From: Bryobacterales bacterium
GTDB lineage: Bacteria; Acidobacteriota; Terriglobia; Bryobacterales; UBA6623
Length of the DNA stretch: 64,000 nucleotides
Direction of reading: 5' to 3'
Assembly (NCBI GenBank): GCA_028819235.1
Contig: JAPPMC010000312.1
Span: forward strand, 37,927-101,926
The translations under genes were made by a program, and so were the position numbers. Under the pieces are notes generated by a model that saw only the letters and a list, made by a program, of their open reading frames with translations, was not told the origin of the DNA and did not search any database. Positions 1 to 8,123 of the stretch are shown here, piece by piece (the first letter of the stretch is position 1; every line of letters starts with the position of its first letter).

Positions 1-108
<108 letters not shown>

Positions 109-326
109 CCAACGGGTGGTCCTGAACGATTTCCCGCGAACGTCGCCGATCTGTGCTGCCAAGCTTGGGGGCAATGATCCCTGGCGGCACACATCGCACG
201 CTGCCGGAAAGGCTTGCGCGCCGAGATCGCTTAAGCCAAGCCGACGTAGCTCGCCAAGAGGGGATCAGAAATGGCCAGTCGACCGCTGAGACGCACCTCA
301 GAGCGACTGTAGACGTGCCCCTCCGA

Positions 327-1070
327 TCAGCGGACTGTGACCCGCTTCGCCTCGAGTGCCTCAATGTAGCGGTCAATGCGCGCCAGCATGCACCTACACA
401 GGCCGGACGGTCGGGCGCCTAGCGCGTCAGCCCCCGAGAGTCCCCGCCAAGGGCGAAGAGCTGCGGTTGGAGGTGTGGCAAGCGGATCACCTGCCGGATC
501 GACGGGTGTCCTCCTTGCGCTTGACGTCCACCTCGAGGATGGTGGCAGTCCTACCCGGGTCCACGCCCGACACACAAGACTCGTCGAAGAAGAATCGTGT
601 CCTGCGGATCATTGAAGCTTCCAGCTTTCACCGCCCGTCCCGTATGGCGGCATTGGTTCTGATGTCGGCTTGCAGAGATTCGACTGCGAGAACTGCCCGC
701 GCTCGTACGCCAGATCACGGCCTTCGAGCAAGAGGGAGGGAGCATAGGTGTCGAGCGCTTCGTATCAACGCCTGGGGAATCCGGCTATTGAGAGCAGGGT
801 CGCCATTCAGGCCCCAAAGTGCGCACGCGAGCCGCTAGACAGTCCTGACGGCACGAATCCGAGGTAGCGCAGGATCTTCAGGACGCGGATGCCTCCGTCG
901 CATATCCAGCCCCCCTGCTCGCTCGTAGCCCGATGCTGCCGCGCTCGTTGGATGTGGGCTCCCCTCCATCCGGCATCCATCGCGGGTTGAAGAACGAGGG
1001 CCGGTTGTCGCTCGTGAAGGCCACTGCGGCGTTCGCGGTGACCGGTCGGGGACCGAGCGTGGCGAAGGAC
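327..1070 (-). pseudogene. Decayed C-terminal half of a sulfatase (paralogue of the intact gene at 2551-3990)
   Basis: On the minus strand this stretch aligns with the C-terminal half of the intact sulfatase gene at 2551-3990, but the reading frame is broken several times. Recognisable pieces are GWICDGGIRV against GWIYDGGIRV near 880-910, a DNA-level match around the DGRWKLVRP-coding region near 600-660, and the C-terminus MLARIDRYIEALEAKRVTVR against MLARLEGWFEDVEADRATIR. Similarity stops near 1070, so the N-terminal half with the active-site cysteine is absent. Weaker similarity continues past the stop codon to about 160 and matches the 3' flank of the intact gene (about 2420-2550), so the duplication included non-coding DNA. 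It cannot make an enzyme. Confidence 0.85.
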
Positions 1071-1178
1071 ATGTAGCCTCACCTGTTGCCGCGGCACCCG
1101 GCAGAGAAGGGCGGGCAACGCGAGCGCGGCTTGCGGAAAGGACCCCTCCGCCAGCGACGGTTTCGACGCCAGTCGATC

Positions 1179-1778
1179 TTAGTCGCGGAGAATCAATCCG
1201 CAGGCAGCTCGCGCGCCGCCTGCGCAGCCGGCCGAAGCTCCGTCCGGGCAATATGTGTCGGCGTTGACATGGATGATGAAGGCGCTTCCGTCGTCGTCAA
1301 ACACGGATAGCGGCCCGTCGGAAAGAGTCACTCGGGTGGTGGTGGCAAAGAGCGTCCCTTGGCCCGCTTTATCAATGTCGATATTCACCAAATCGCCTGC
1401 GTGAAAAGGATGATTCCCGTCCGGGCTCGTGTTGCTGTTCGGACCCGGATCAAAGTGGCCGCCGGCACCCGAGCAGGGCTTGCACTCGGAGGTTTGGTGG
1501 ATATGTACTGCATGCTTTCCCTCAGGCACGATCGTATTGGGCCAGATTCTTATCACGACTTCCACTTCCTTCACCGCTTCGCTGGATGCCCTTTCGCGCA
1601 GGAGGGCTAGGCCAAGCACGCTCGGGCTGGAGCAACTCTGGATCACGGCACGGGCCGTCGTCTCGCCGTTCCCCACGACTTCCCCGGAACCGCCCTGCTG
1701 GGCGTGTATCGCCAAGCCAAGTCCGGCTAGGCACATTCCCGCGAGGGTAGCCATCACTCTGGTCGATGTCTGCTGCAT
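1179..1778 (-). CDS. sodC: Exported Cu/Zn superoxide dismutase
   Basis: Copper/zinc superoxide dismutase, which converts superoxide to peroxide and oxygen outside the cytoplasm. Family marks are the HIH copper ligands after GKHAV, the metal-loop motif GAGGHFDPG with its preceding cysteines, HPFHAGD, IIHVNADTY with the last copper histidine, and the terminal GGARAACGLI carrying the conserved arginine and disulfide cysteine. I chose the ATG at 1778 because it starts a clean signal peptide (hydrophobic MATLAGMCLAGLGLAIHA, likely cleavage after IHA) with GGGAG upstream. Longer starts up to 1874 only add unrelated residues, though an ATG at 1796 is possible. The protein is 199 residues, normal for exported bacterial SodC. 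It stands alone between a sulfatase relic and the intact sulfatase. Confidence 0.93.
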   Translation of the reverse strand: MQQTSTRVMATLAGMCLAGLGLAIHAQQGGSGEVVGNGETTARAVIQSCSSPSVLGLALLRERASSEAVKEVEVVIRIWPNTIVPEGKHAVHIHQTSECKPCSGAGGHFDPGPNSNTSPDGNHPFHAGDLVNIDIDKAGQGTLFATTTRVTLSDGPLSVFDDDGSAFIIHVNADTYCPDGASAGCAGGARAACGLILRD

Positions 1779-2550
1779 GAACGTAGACTCCCGCATTGCG
1801 GGAAGTGTATCAGACATTGTGCGAGCAATGAAGCGTAGCTGGCGCAGGCATCGAGTCCCCTGACGAAGGCTCACTCGCGGGCGCTCCCACGTTGGGTCGT
1901 GTAGGGGCGCGTCGCGCTAGCTCGAAGGAGTAGCACTGCTCTGGCCGCTCTCGCTTGCCGTCGGCGCGGCCTAACGGTACGTAAGCCTCGCGCCTGACCG
2001 TCGTTCCGGCCCCTGCCTCGTCAATCCCGGAGTATCGGTCTTCGGACACTGGCCTTTCGTGCCGCCATCTTGTCGAGGGTCATGGGGCCGTGCGAACCGA
2101 GAGTGCTGCCTGTGGTCGAGCGATTCGGAAGGGCGCATACAGTCCAAGTCCTTCGTTCAACCATCGCCTGCTCCACTGCACGAATTGCGGCTGCAAGACG
2201 CAAGCAGCAAAGCGGTCGAACATGTTCATACCGGCCGCAGGCGACTGCGGGGTATTCTCGGACCATCCAAGGGAGCGGGGGACGTACGCCAGCCAATCCA
2301 ACGCGGTGCACAAGCCCGATCACGACGCGGCTTAGGCCTTCAATCGGTGGTCTCGCGCCGATGCGCGTTTGCTTCAGCGATTTGTCTCGCCAGGCTTGGA
2401 GAGAAGAAGTCCCGGCCTCACGGACGGTACGCTGCCGGAGAGGGCATCAGCAAGAAAGGACTGAAGACGGGCGGCGTAGCCCGCCAAGCAACAGCGGGAA
2501 GCGGCTGTCCCTCCTCTCGGACGGGCGCCAGTTCGACTGTCGAGCTGCCC
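1779..2550. other. Intergenic region, no gene recognised
   Basis: No open frame here resembles a known protein. The right part (about 2420-2550) is the 3' flank of the sulfatase gene and shares sequence with the relic copy near 160-330. The left part would hold the sodC promoter. The plus-strand frames that run on into 2988 are the shadow of the sulfatase gene. Confidence 0.5.
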
Positions 2551-3990
2551 CTAGGACCAGCGGATTGTGGCCCGGTCGGCCTCCACGTCCTCAAACCAGC
2601 CCTCAAGCCTTGCCAGCATGCGGCGTACACGGCTTGGGTGGTCGGGGGCCAAGTCCGTCGACTCCCCCGGGTCCGCGGCAAGGTCGAAGAGCTGTGGCTC
2701 TTCAGGGCGCTGCGGCCGGAGGCGCGGCACGGGGATCAGCTCTTGGATCGACTGAGGGTCCTCCTTGTGCTTGATGTCCGCCTCGACAAATGCGGCCGTT
2801 CTGGCCCGGTCCTCGTCCGACACGCACAGCTCGTCACGGAAGAAACGCGTACCGCGGATCATCGGCCGCACCAGTTTCCACCGCCCGTCCCGCATCGCAG
2901 CGTTGGTGCCGATGTCGGGCCAGTAGAAGTTCCACTGCCAGAACTGCCTAGGCTCATGCGCCAAGCCGCGGCCATCGAAGAGCGGTGAGAGATCATGCCC
3001 GTCGAGCGCTTCGCCGCCGGGTCTGGGAATTCCGACCATCGAGAGAAGGGTCGGCATCCAGTCGGTGAAGTGCGCAAGCGAGTCCTCGAACATTCCCGCG
3101 GGCACGAATCCGGGGTGGCGCAGGACCATCGGGACCCGGATGCCTCCGTCATAGATCCAGCCCTTGCTTCCTCTTAGCCCGGCGTTGTAACGCTCGTTGA
3201 ATGTCGGCTCCCCTTCTTCAAGCATGTATGGCGGGTTGAAGAACGCGGGCCCGTTGTCGCTCGTGAAGGCCACGATTGTGTTGTTGGCCAGCCCCAGACG
3301 GTCAAGCTCGCCAAGCACCCGCCCGATGCCCTGATCCATGCCCTCGATCATGGCGTAGGTCGTGGCCACGATTCGGCTCAGGCCCTTGTCACGGTATCGA
3401 GCCACCATTCCCGCCGGGGCCTGAAATGGAGAGTGCGGAGCGTTATAGGGAACGTAAAGGAAGAACGGCGAGCTTGCCTGCCGCCGAATGAAGTCGACGG
3501 CTTCTTGTGTGAGCAGATCGGTCAGGTAAGTGCCCTGCGATCCGAAGGTCGACTGATTGCGGCGCAAGTGATAGCGAAAATAGTCAGTCCAGCCCCCGCA
3601 AAAGCCCGTGAACTCGTCGAACCCTCGCGCGTTCGGCTCAAACCTGGCGTCAAGTGTGCCGTTGTGCCACTTTCCGACCAGAGAAGTCCGGTAGCCGGCC
3701 GCGCGAAATGCATCGGCGATGGTGACCTCCCGAAGCGCGATGCGGTCCAGGCCGTGGACCTCGTGCTGTGTGATGGCCCCCGTTCGGTGGGGGTAGCGCC
3801 CGGTCAGCAGGGCGGCTCGCGCCGGGGAGCAGATCGGGGACGCGGAGTAGTGCTGCCGGAAGCAGGTTCCCTCCTCGACGAGGCGATCGAGGTGGGGGGT
3901 CCGCACGGTCCCGTCGCTAAAGCAGCCGAGATCGCCGTAGCCCATGTCGTCGGCGACGATAAGGACCACGTTCGGACGAACCGGGGGCAT
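2551..3990 (-). CDS. Sulfatase (alkaline phosphatase superfamily, FGE-type cysteine)
   Basis: A type I sulfatase of 479 residues that would hydrolyse sulfate esters, probably on sulfated polysaccharides, glycolipids or aryl sulfates; the substrate cannot be read from sequence. The metal-binding start NVVLIVADDMGYGD (D14, D15) and the CSPAR signature at residues 54-58 show that Cys54 would become formylglycine. Later metal and substrate motifs include HRTGA and TSDNGPAFFNP. The C-terminal LFDLAADPGES block is typical of the family. There is no signal peptide, unusual for this enzyme type, so it is either cytoplasmic or uses another start. Its start codon lies 44 bases from that of the divergent oxidoreductase, so the two promoters must overlap the genes or each other. 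A broken second copy lies at 327-1070. Confidence 0.93.
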   Translation of the reverse strand: MPPVRPNVVLIVADDMGYGDLGCFSDGTVRTPHLDRLVEEGTCFRQHYSASPICSPARAALLTGRYPHRTGAITQHEVHGLDRIALREVTIADAFRAAGYRTSLVGKWHNGTLDARFEPNARGFDEFTGFCGGWTDYFRYHLRRNQSTFGSQGTYLTDLLTQEAVDFIRRQASSPFFLYVPYNAPHSPFQAPAGMVARYRDKGLSRIVATTYAMIEGMDQGIGRVLGELDRLGLANNTIVAFTSDNGPAFFNPPYMLEEGEPTFNERYNAGLRGSKGWIYDGGIRVPMVLRHPGFVPAGMFEDSLAHFTDWMPTLLSMVGIPRPGGEALDGHDLSPLFDGRGLAHEPRQFWQWNFYWPDIGTNAAMRDGRWKLVRPMIRGTRFFRDELCVSDEDRARTAAFVEADIKHKEDPQSIQELIPVPRLRPQRPEEPQLFDLAADPGESTDLAPDHPSRVRRMLARLEGWFEDVEADRATIRWS

Positions 3991-4022
3991 GGCGAATGCT
4001 GAGTATCATACTGAAAAACCGT

Positions 4023-4029
4023 AAGGAGG
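4023..4029 (+). promoter_or_regulatory. Strong Shine-Dalgarno that fixes a TTG start
   Basis: The sequence AAGGAGG lies five bases upstream of TTG at 4035-4037. It is nearly a perfect ribosome binding site and picks this TTG over the upstream ATG at 3996, which has no such signal. Confidence 0.75.
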
Positions 4030-4034
4030 CTACA

Positions 4035-5387
4035 TTGCAAACCCCTGTAACTAACCGTCGCGACTTCTTCGGCGCCACCGCCGGGGGGCTGCTTCTCGTC
4101 CCTGGAGCGCGCGCCCAGCGCGGCCCCCGCAAGGTCGGTGTCGTCGGACCCGGATGGTACGGAAAGATCGACCTCTTCCGTCTGATTCAGGTAGATCCGG
4201 TGGATGTCGTCGCCCTGTGTGACGTCGACAAGAACATGCTCAAGGCCGCCGCCGAAATGACCGCCACGCGCCAGAAGTCCGGTGAAGTGCCGCGCACCTA
4301 CGGCGACTACCGCGAAATGTTGAAGCAGGAAGAACTGGATCTGGTGCTCGTCGCAACTCCAGACCACTGGCACGCGTTGCCAATGATTGCCGCTTGCCAG
4401 GCCGGGGCCGACGTGTACTGCCAGAAGCCGATCGGCGTGGACATTGTGGAGTGCCAAGCCATGCTGGCGGCTGCCAGGAAGCATGGGCGCGTGGTGCAGA
4501 TCGGTCTCCAACGGCGGTCCACTCCCCACCTGGCCGACGCCAAGCGGCGGATCGTTGAGGACGGCCTGCTTGGGGAGATCGGCCACGCCGAGGTCTGCTG
4601 CTACTACCACATGCGTGCCCGCCAGAACCCGGCAGACCGAGAGCCGCCGCCGCACCTCGACTACGAGATGTGGACGGGACCGGCACCGATGCGGCCCTAC
4701 AACGAGCTGGTCCACCCGCGCCGCTGGAGGGCCTTCATGGAGTACGGCAACGGCATCATGGGCGACATGTGCGTGCACATGCTGGACGCCGTGCGCTGGA
4801 TGACCGGCTTGTCGTGGCCCAAGAAGGTCTGGTCATCCGGGGGAATCCGCATCCAGAAGGCCAGCAAGGCGAACATTGCCGACTCCCAGGTGGCGACGTT
4901 CGAGTACGAGCAGTTCCCGGTGGTCTGGACCCACCGCAGCTGGGGAACGGCACCTGACCCGGGCTATCCATGGGCGTTCTTCATTTATGGCTCCAAAGGG
5001 ACGCTCAAAGGAAGCGTCCACGGATGGGACTTCGTTCCAGTGGACAAGAACTCCAAGCCCCTGCAGGGCCGCAACAAGACTGAGGTCGAGCAGTATCCGG
5101 AGGACAAGACCGAGCCGGATCTCGAGCTGCACTCCGCGCACGCCGTGCGCTACCACATGAAGGACTGGCTCAAGGCCGTTGACGCTCGGACCCGCCCGGT
5201 TGCGGATATTGAAGAGGGGCACATGTCGACCACTGCGTGCATCTTGGCGAACTTGTCGATGCGGCTCGGCCGGCCATTGCGCTGGGATGCCGAGCGAGGC
5301 GCCGTTCTCGACGACCCGGAGGCGAACGGTCTCTTGGCTCGGCCGTACCGCAAGCCGTGGGAACACCCGGACCCGGCCGCAGTGTAG
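4035..5387 (+). CDS. Gfo/Idh/MocA-family oxidoreductase with TAT signal
   Basis: A 450-residue NAD(P)-dependent oxidoreductase of the Gfo/Idh/MocA family, which usually acts on sugars, inositols or sugar acids. The N-terminus from the TTG start has a twin-arginine signal (NRRDFFGATAGGLLL, then GARAQ), so it is exported folded with its cofactor. The Rossmann segment reads KVGVVGPGWYGK, followed by VALCDVDK and the VATPDHWHALP block. The usual EKP catalytic motif is CQKPIG here, a variant common in exported members. The C-terminal GYGNGIMGDMCVHMLD-like region and FIYGSKGTLKG are typical of the family. It sits back to back with the sulfatase, so a shared role in sulfated glycan use is reasonable but inferred. 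Confidence 0.92.
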   Translation: MQTPVTNRRDFFGATAGGLLLVPGARAQRGPRKVGVVGPGWYGKIDLFRLIQVDPVDVVALCDVDKNMLKAAAEMTATRQKSGEVPRTYGDYREMLKQEELDLVLVATPDHWHALPMIAACQAGADVYCQKPIGVDIVECQAMLAAARKHGRVVQIGLQRRSTPHLADAKRRIVEDGLLGEIGHAEVCCYYHMRARQNPADREPPPHLDYEMWTGPAPMRPYNELVHPRRWRAFMEYGNGIMGDMCVHMLDAVRWMTGLSWPKKVWSSGGIRIQKASKANIADSQVATFEYEQFPVVWTHRSWGTAPDPGYPWAFFIYGSKGTLKGSVHGWDFVPVDKNSKPLQGRNKTEVEQYPEDKTEPDLELHSAHAVRYHMKDWLKAVDARTRPVADIEEGHMSTTACILANLSMRLGRPLRWDAERGAVLDDPEANGLLARPYRKPWEHPDPAAV

Positions 5388-5527
5388 CCGGAGACCAACT
5401 TGGGCCACCCACCCACCCTGGTCGCACTGCAGCTAATCGGAGACAGACCCGTTTGCTAGAATCACAGCGATTCAGCGGTCGGACACGTTAGCGTGCCGGC
5501 CGATCCCACTCGACGAGGTCAATAAGA

Positions 5528-6175
5528 ATGAGAACATCCATCACTCTCGCAGCCGCCTTCGCCATTGCGGCTGGCATGGCCACGATGCCGGTCGCGGCCG
5601 AGGACATGAGCTTCTTCATCACCAGCAAAGGCTCAGGTGACGGTGCAAACCTGGGCGGACTGGAGGGGGCCGACGCCCACTGCCAAGCCTTGGCAGAGGC
5701 CGCCGGCTCGCAAGGCAAGATCTGGCGTGCCTACCTCAGTGCCGCCGCCACTGACGGTAGTCCGGCCGTCAACGCACGCGACCGGATCGGGACTGGGCCT
5801 TGGTTCAACGCCAAGGGAGTTCAGGTTGCCCGCAATCTCGATGAACTGCATTTCTCAAATGTGGGACTCGGGAAGGAGGGCTCACTGACTGAGACTGGCC
5901 AGGTCGTGAACGGCCGCGGAGACCGGCCCAACCAGCACGATATTCTCACGGGCTCGCAACTCGACGGCACGGCATTCACGGATGGCGCCGATCACACTTG
6001 CGGCAACTGGTCCGAGAACGGTGAAGGCAGCGCCCAAGTCGGTCACCACGACCGCACGGGCGGCGGACAAGTTCCGTCGTCTTGGAACTCCGCGCATGGT
6101 TCTCGCGGCTGTAGCCAAGACAATCTCGTGGCCACCGGCGGCAACGGATACTTCTACTGCTTCGCCACTGACTGA
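5528..6175 (+). CDS. Exported lectin-like protein (collagenase NC10/C-type-lectin-like fold)
   Basis: A 215-residue secreted protein with a clear signal peptide (MRTSITLAAAFAIAAGMATM, cleavage near VAAED). The mature part matches a family annotated as lectin in proteobacteria: FFITSKGSGDGANLGG, GADAHCQALAEAAG, WRAYLSAAA, NARDRIGTGPW, NQHDILTGSQLDGTAF, CGNWSENG, WNSAHGSRGCSQDNL and a final FYCFATD. Four cysteines suggest two disulfides. Carbohydrate binding is a family-level guess; no catalytic site is seen. GACGAGG lies about ten bases upstream of the ATG. A strong hairpin follows, so it is probably a single-gene transcript. Confidence 0.85.
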   Translation: MRTSITLAAAFAIAAGMATMPVAAEDMSFFITSKGSGDGANLGGLEGADAHCQALAEAAGSQGKIWRAYLSAAATDGSPAVNARDRIGTGPWFNAKGVQVARNLDELHFSNVGLGKEGSLTETGQVVNGRGDRPNQHDILTGSQLDGTAFTDGADHTCGNWSENGEGSAQVGHHDRTGGGQVPSSWNSAHGSRGCSQDNLVATGGNGYFYCFATD

Positions 6176-6199
6176 GCTTCGGGGTATTCTCCGATTCGT

Positions 6200-6233
6200 G
6201 CTGGTGCCCGCGGACTTAGGCGCGGGCACCAGC
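6200..6233 (+). terminator. Perfect 13-bp hairpin after the lectin-like gene
   Basis: The arms GCTGGTGCCCGCG and CGCGGGCACCAGC pair perfectly around an 8-base loop, 25 bases after the stop codon. No T-run follows, so termination efficiency is uncertain, but position and stability fit a terminator that separates this gene from the PQQ dehydrogenase. Confidence 0.6.
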
Positions 6234-6263
6234 TGCAACCTGCACCGGCGCTACAATCCGCTG

Positions 6264-8123
6264 GTGCGTTCCTCACTGCTATCGCTAGGGATAGTCGGCC
6301 TGCTCTCACCTCTGGCGGCTGAGGAGTGGCCTCACTACGGCAATGACGCTGGTGGCACGAGGTACTCCGCGCTGGATCAGATCAACCGCACGAATGTTGC
6401 CGACCTCGAAGTCGCCTGGGAGCACGACACCCCGGACTTCGCCGATGGCCTAAGCGGCTCGCCGACGCGCTCGGCATTCGAGGCCACGCCATTGGTGATA
6501 GGCGACACACTGTTCGTTCCCACCCCATTGGATCGGCTTCTGGCGCTTGACGCAAGCACCGGACGGAAGCAATGGGAGTTCGGCGCACCCTTGGACCGCT
6601 CGCACCGCTTCAACCTGTTCATCAACCGGGGCGTGAGCTACTGGAAGCAGGGCCCCAAGGAACGGCTCGTGCTGGGCACGCAGATCGGACAGGTCTTCTC
6701 GATCGACCCGCGCACGGGGCAGCCGGACGCGAGGTTCGGCGACGGCGGAATGCTGGACGCCGCGAGCGGCATGCTGGCCGGAGGCGTCACGGGCCACTAC
6801 GGCCTGACATCCCCGCTGCCAGAGTGCGGGGGGACCCTCGTCGTCGGGGGCCGGGTGTCGGATGGGCAGCCCCGCGGACCGAGCGGCGACGTGCGGGGTT
6901 TTGACATCCACACCGGGGAACTGCGCTGGCGCTTCCGCACAGTGCCGCATCCGGGCGAGTTCGGCAACGACACTTGGGGCGGTGATTCCTGGCGCCAGCG
7001 CGGCGGGACAAACCTGTGGACCGCCGCGGCGGTCGACCCGGAACTGGGAGTGGCCTTTGTACCGCTGGGCTCGCCATCGTACGACTACTACGGAGGCGAC
7101 CGCCCGGGGGCGAACCTTTTCGGGAACAGCCTCGTGGCTATTGACTGCCAGACCGGAAGCCGACGGTGGCACTTCCAGACGATCCACCACGACATCTGGG
7201 ACTGGGACCTGCCCTCCCAGCCTTCGCTGGTCGAGGTAGTCCGAGAAGGCAGGAAGGTGAAGGCGGTCGCACTGGCAACCAAGACGGGGTACCTCTTTGT
7301 GCTGGACCGCGCGACCGGGGAGCCGCTGTTCGATGTTGAGGAGCGCGCCGTGCCCGCCGGGGACATCCCCGGTGAGTACTACCACCCCACGCAACCTGCG
7401 CCCGTGCTCCCAAGGCCGTTCATCCGTCAGCATATGCGGGCCGACGAGATCTCCACTGTCACCCCGGAATCCCGGGCGGAATGCCTTGAGATGCTGGATG
7501 GAGCTTCGATCGAAGGTCCACTGTTTCGTCCGCGCCTCCGGCGCCGAACCGTATTCTTCCCAGGCACGAACGGAGGTTCCAACTGGGGCGGAGGGGCCTT
7601 CGACCCCGAGACTGCCACGTTCTACATCAATTCCATGGACGTGGGGTCGCTTGCATCGATGGTTTTCCGTGGAGAGGACGCGGATGTGCCGTGGCGCAGC
7701 CGGTCAGGCCCGCAAGGCCGGTTCTGGGACTCGAACATGTACCCGTGCCAGGAGCCGCCGTGGGGACACCTCACGGCCATCGACCTCAACACAGGGGCGT
7801 TTCGCTGGCGAGTCGTCCTCGGCGAGTACGACGAGCTGACCAAGAAGGGCATCCCCCCGACGGGCGCATCGAACCTTGGCGGGCCCATGGTCACGGCGGG
7901 AGGGCTCGTATTCATCGCTGCCACGAACGATCGGCAGTTCCGAGCCTTCGACAAGGACACGGGCGACCTGCTTTGGGAGTTCCGCCTTCCGGCCAGTGCG
8001 CATGCCACGCCGATCACTTATCTGGCCGACGGCCGCCAGTACGTGGCGATCGCGGTCGGCGGCGGGAACAAGTACAACCCTGGGAGCTTCATGGCCAAAG
8101 TCATGGCCTTCCGACTCCCCTAG
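6264..8123 (+). CDS. PQQ-dependent dehydrogenase (quinoprotein beta-propeller)
   Basis: A 619-residue periplasmic quinoprotein that oxidises an alcohol or sugar with pyrroloquinoline quinone and passes electrons to the respiratory chain. The GTG at 6264 starts a short signal peptide (RSSLLSLGIVGLLSPLAA, then EEWPHYGNDAGGTRYS). Propeller repeats are evident: LLALDASTGRKQWEF, FDIHTGELRWRF, LVAIDCQTGSRRWHF, HHDIWDWDLPSQP, FVLDRATGEPLF, LTAIDLNTGAFRWRV and FRAFDKDTGDLLWEF. It resembles the soluble domain of membrane glucose dehydrogenase without the membrane helices. No separate cytochrome c domain (CxxCH) is present, so the acceptor is unknown. A TACAAT box lies 7-12 bases before the GTG and no Shine-Dalgarno is visible, so the message may be leaderless. 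The 3' end overlaps the convergent MATE gene by 23 bases. Confidence 0.92.
   Translation: MRSSLLSLGIVGLLSPLAAEEWPHYGNDAGGTRYSALDQINRTNVADLEVAWEHDTPDFADGLSGSPTRSAFEATPLVIGDTLFVPTPLDRLLALDASTGRKQWEFGAPLDRSHRFNLFINRGVSYWKQGPKERLVLGTQIGQVFSIDPRTGQPDARFGDGGMLDAASGMLAGGVTGHYGLTSPLPECGGTLVVGGRVSDGQPRGPSGDVRGFDIHTGELRWRFRTVPHPGEFGNDTWGGDSWRQRGGTNLWTAAAVDPELGVAFVPLGSPSYDYYGGDRPGANLFGNSLVAIDCQTGSRRWHFQTIHHDIWDWDLPSQPSLVEVVREGRKVKAVALATKTGYLFVLDRATGEPLFDVEERAVPAGDIPGEYYHPTQPAPVLPRPFIRQHMRADEISTVTPESRAECLEMLDGASIEGPLFRPRLRRRTVFFPGTNGGSNWGGGAFDPETATFYINSMDVGSLASMVFRGEDADVPWRSRSGPQGRFWDSNMYPCQEPPWGHLTAIDLNTGAFRWRVVLGEYDELTKKGIPPTGASNLGGPMVTAGGLVFIAATNDRQFRAFDKDTGDLLWEFRLPASAHATPITYLADGRQYVAIAVGGGNKYNPGSFMAKVMAFRLP

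Noticed and set aside
2059-2988. 309-codon plus-strand frame
   Set aside because: It runs into the antisense of the sulfatase and has no recognisable protein character in its own part.
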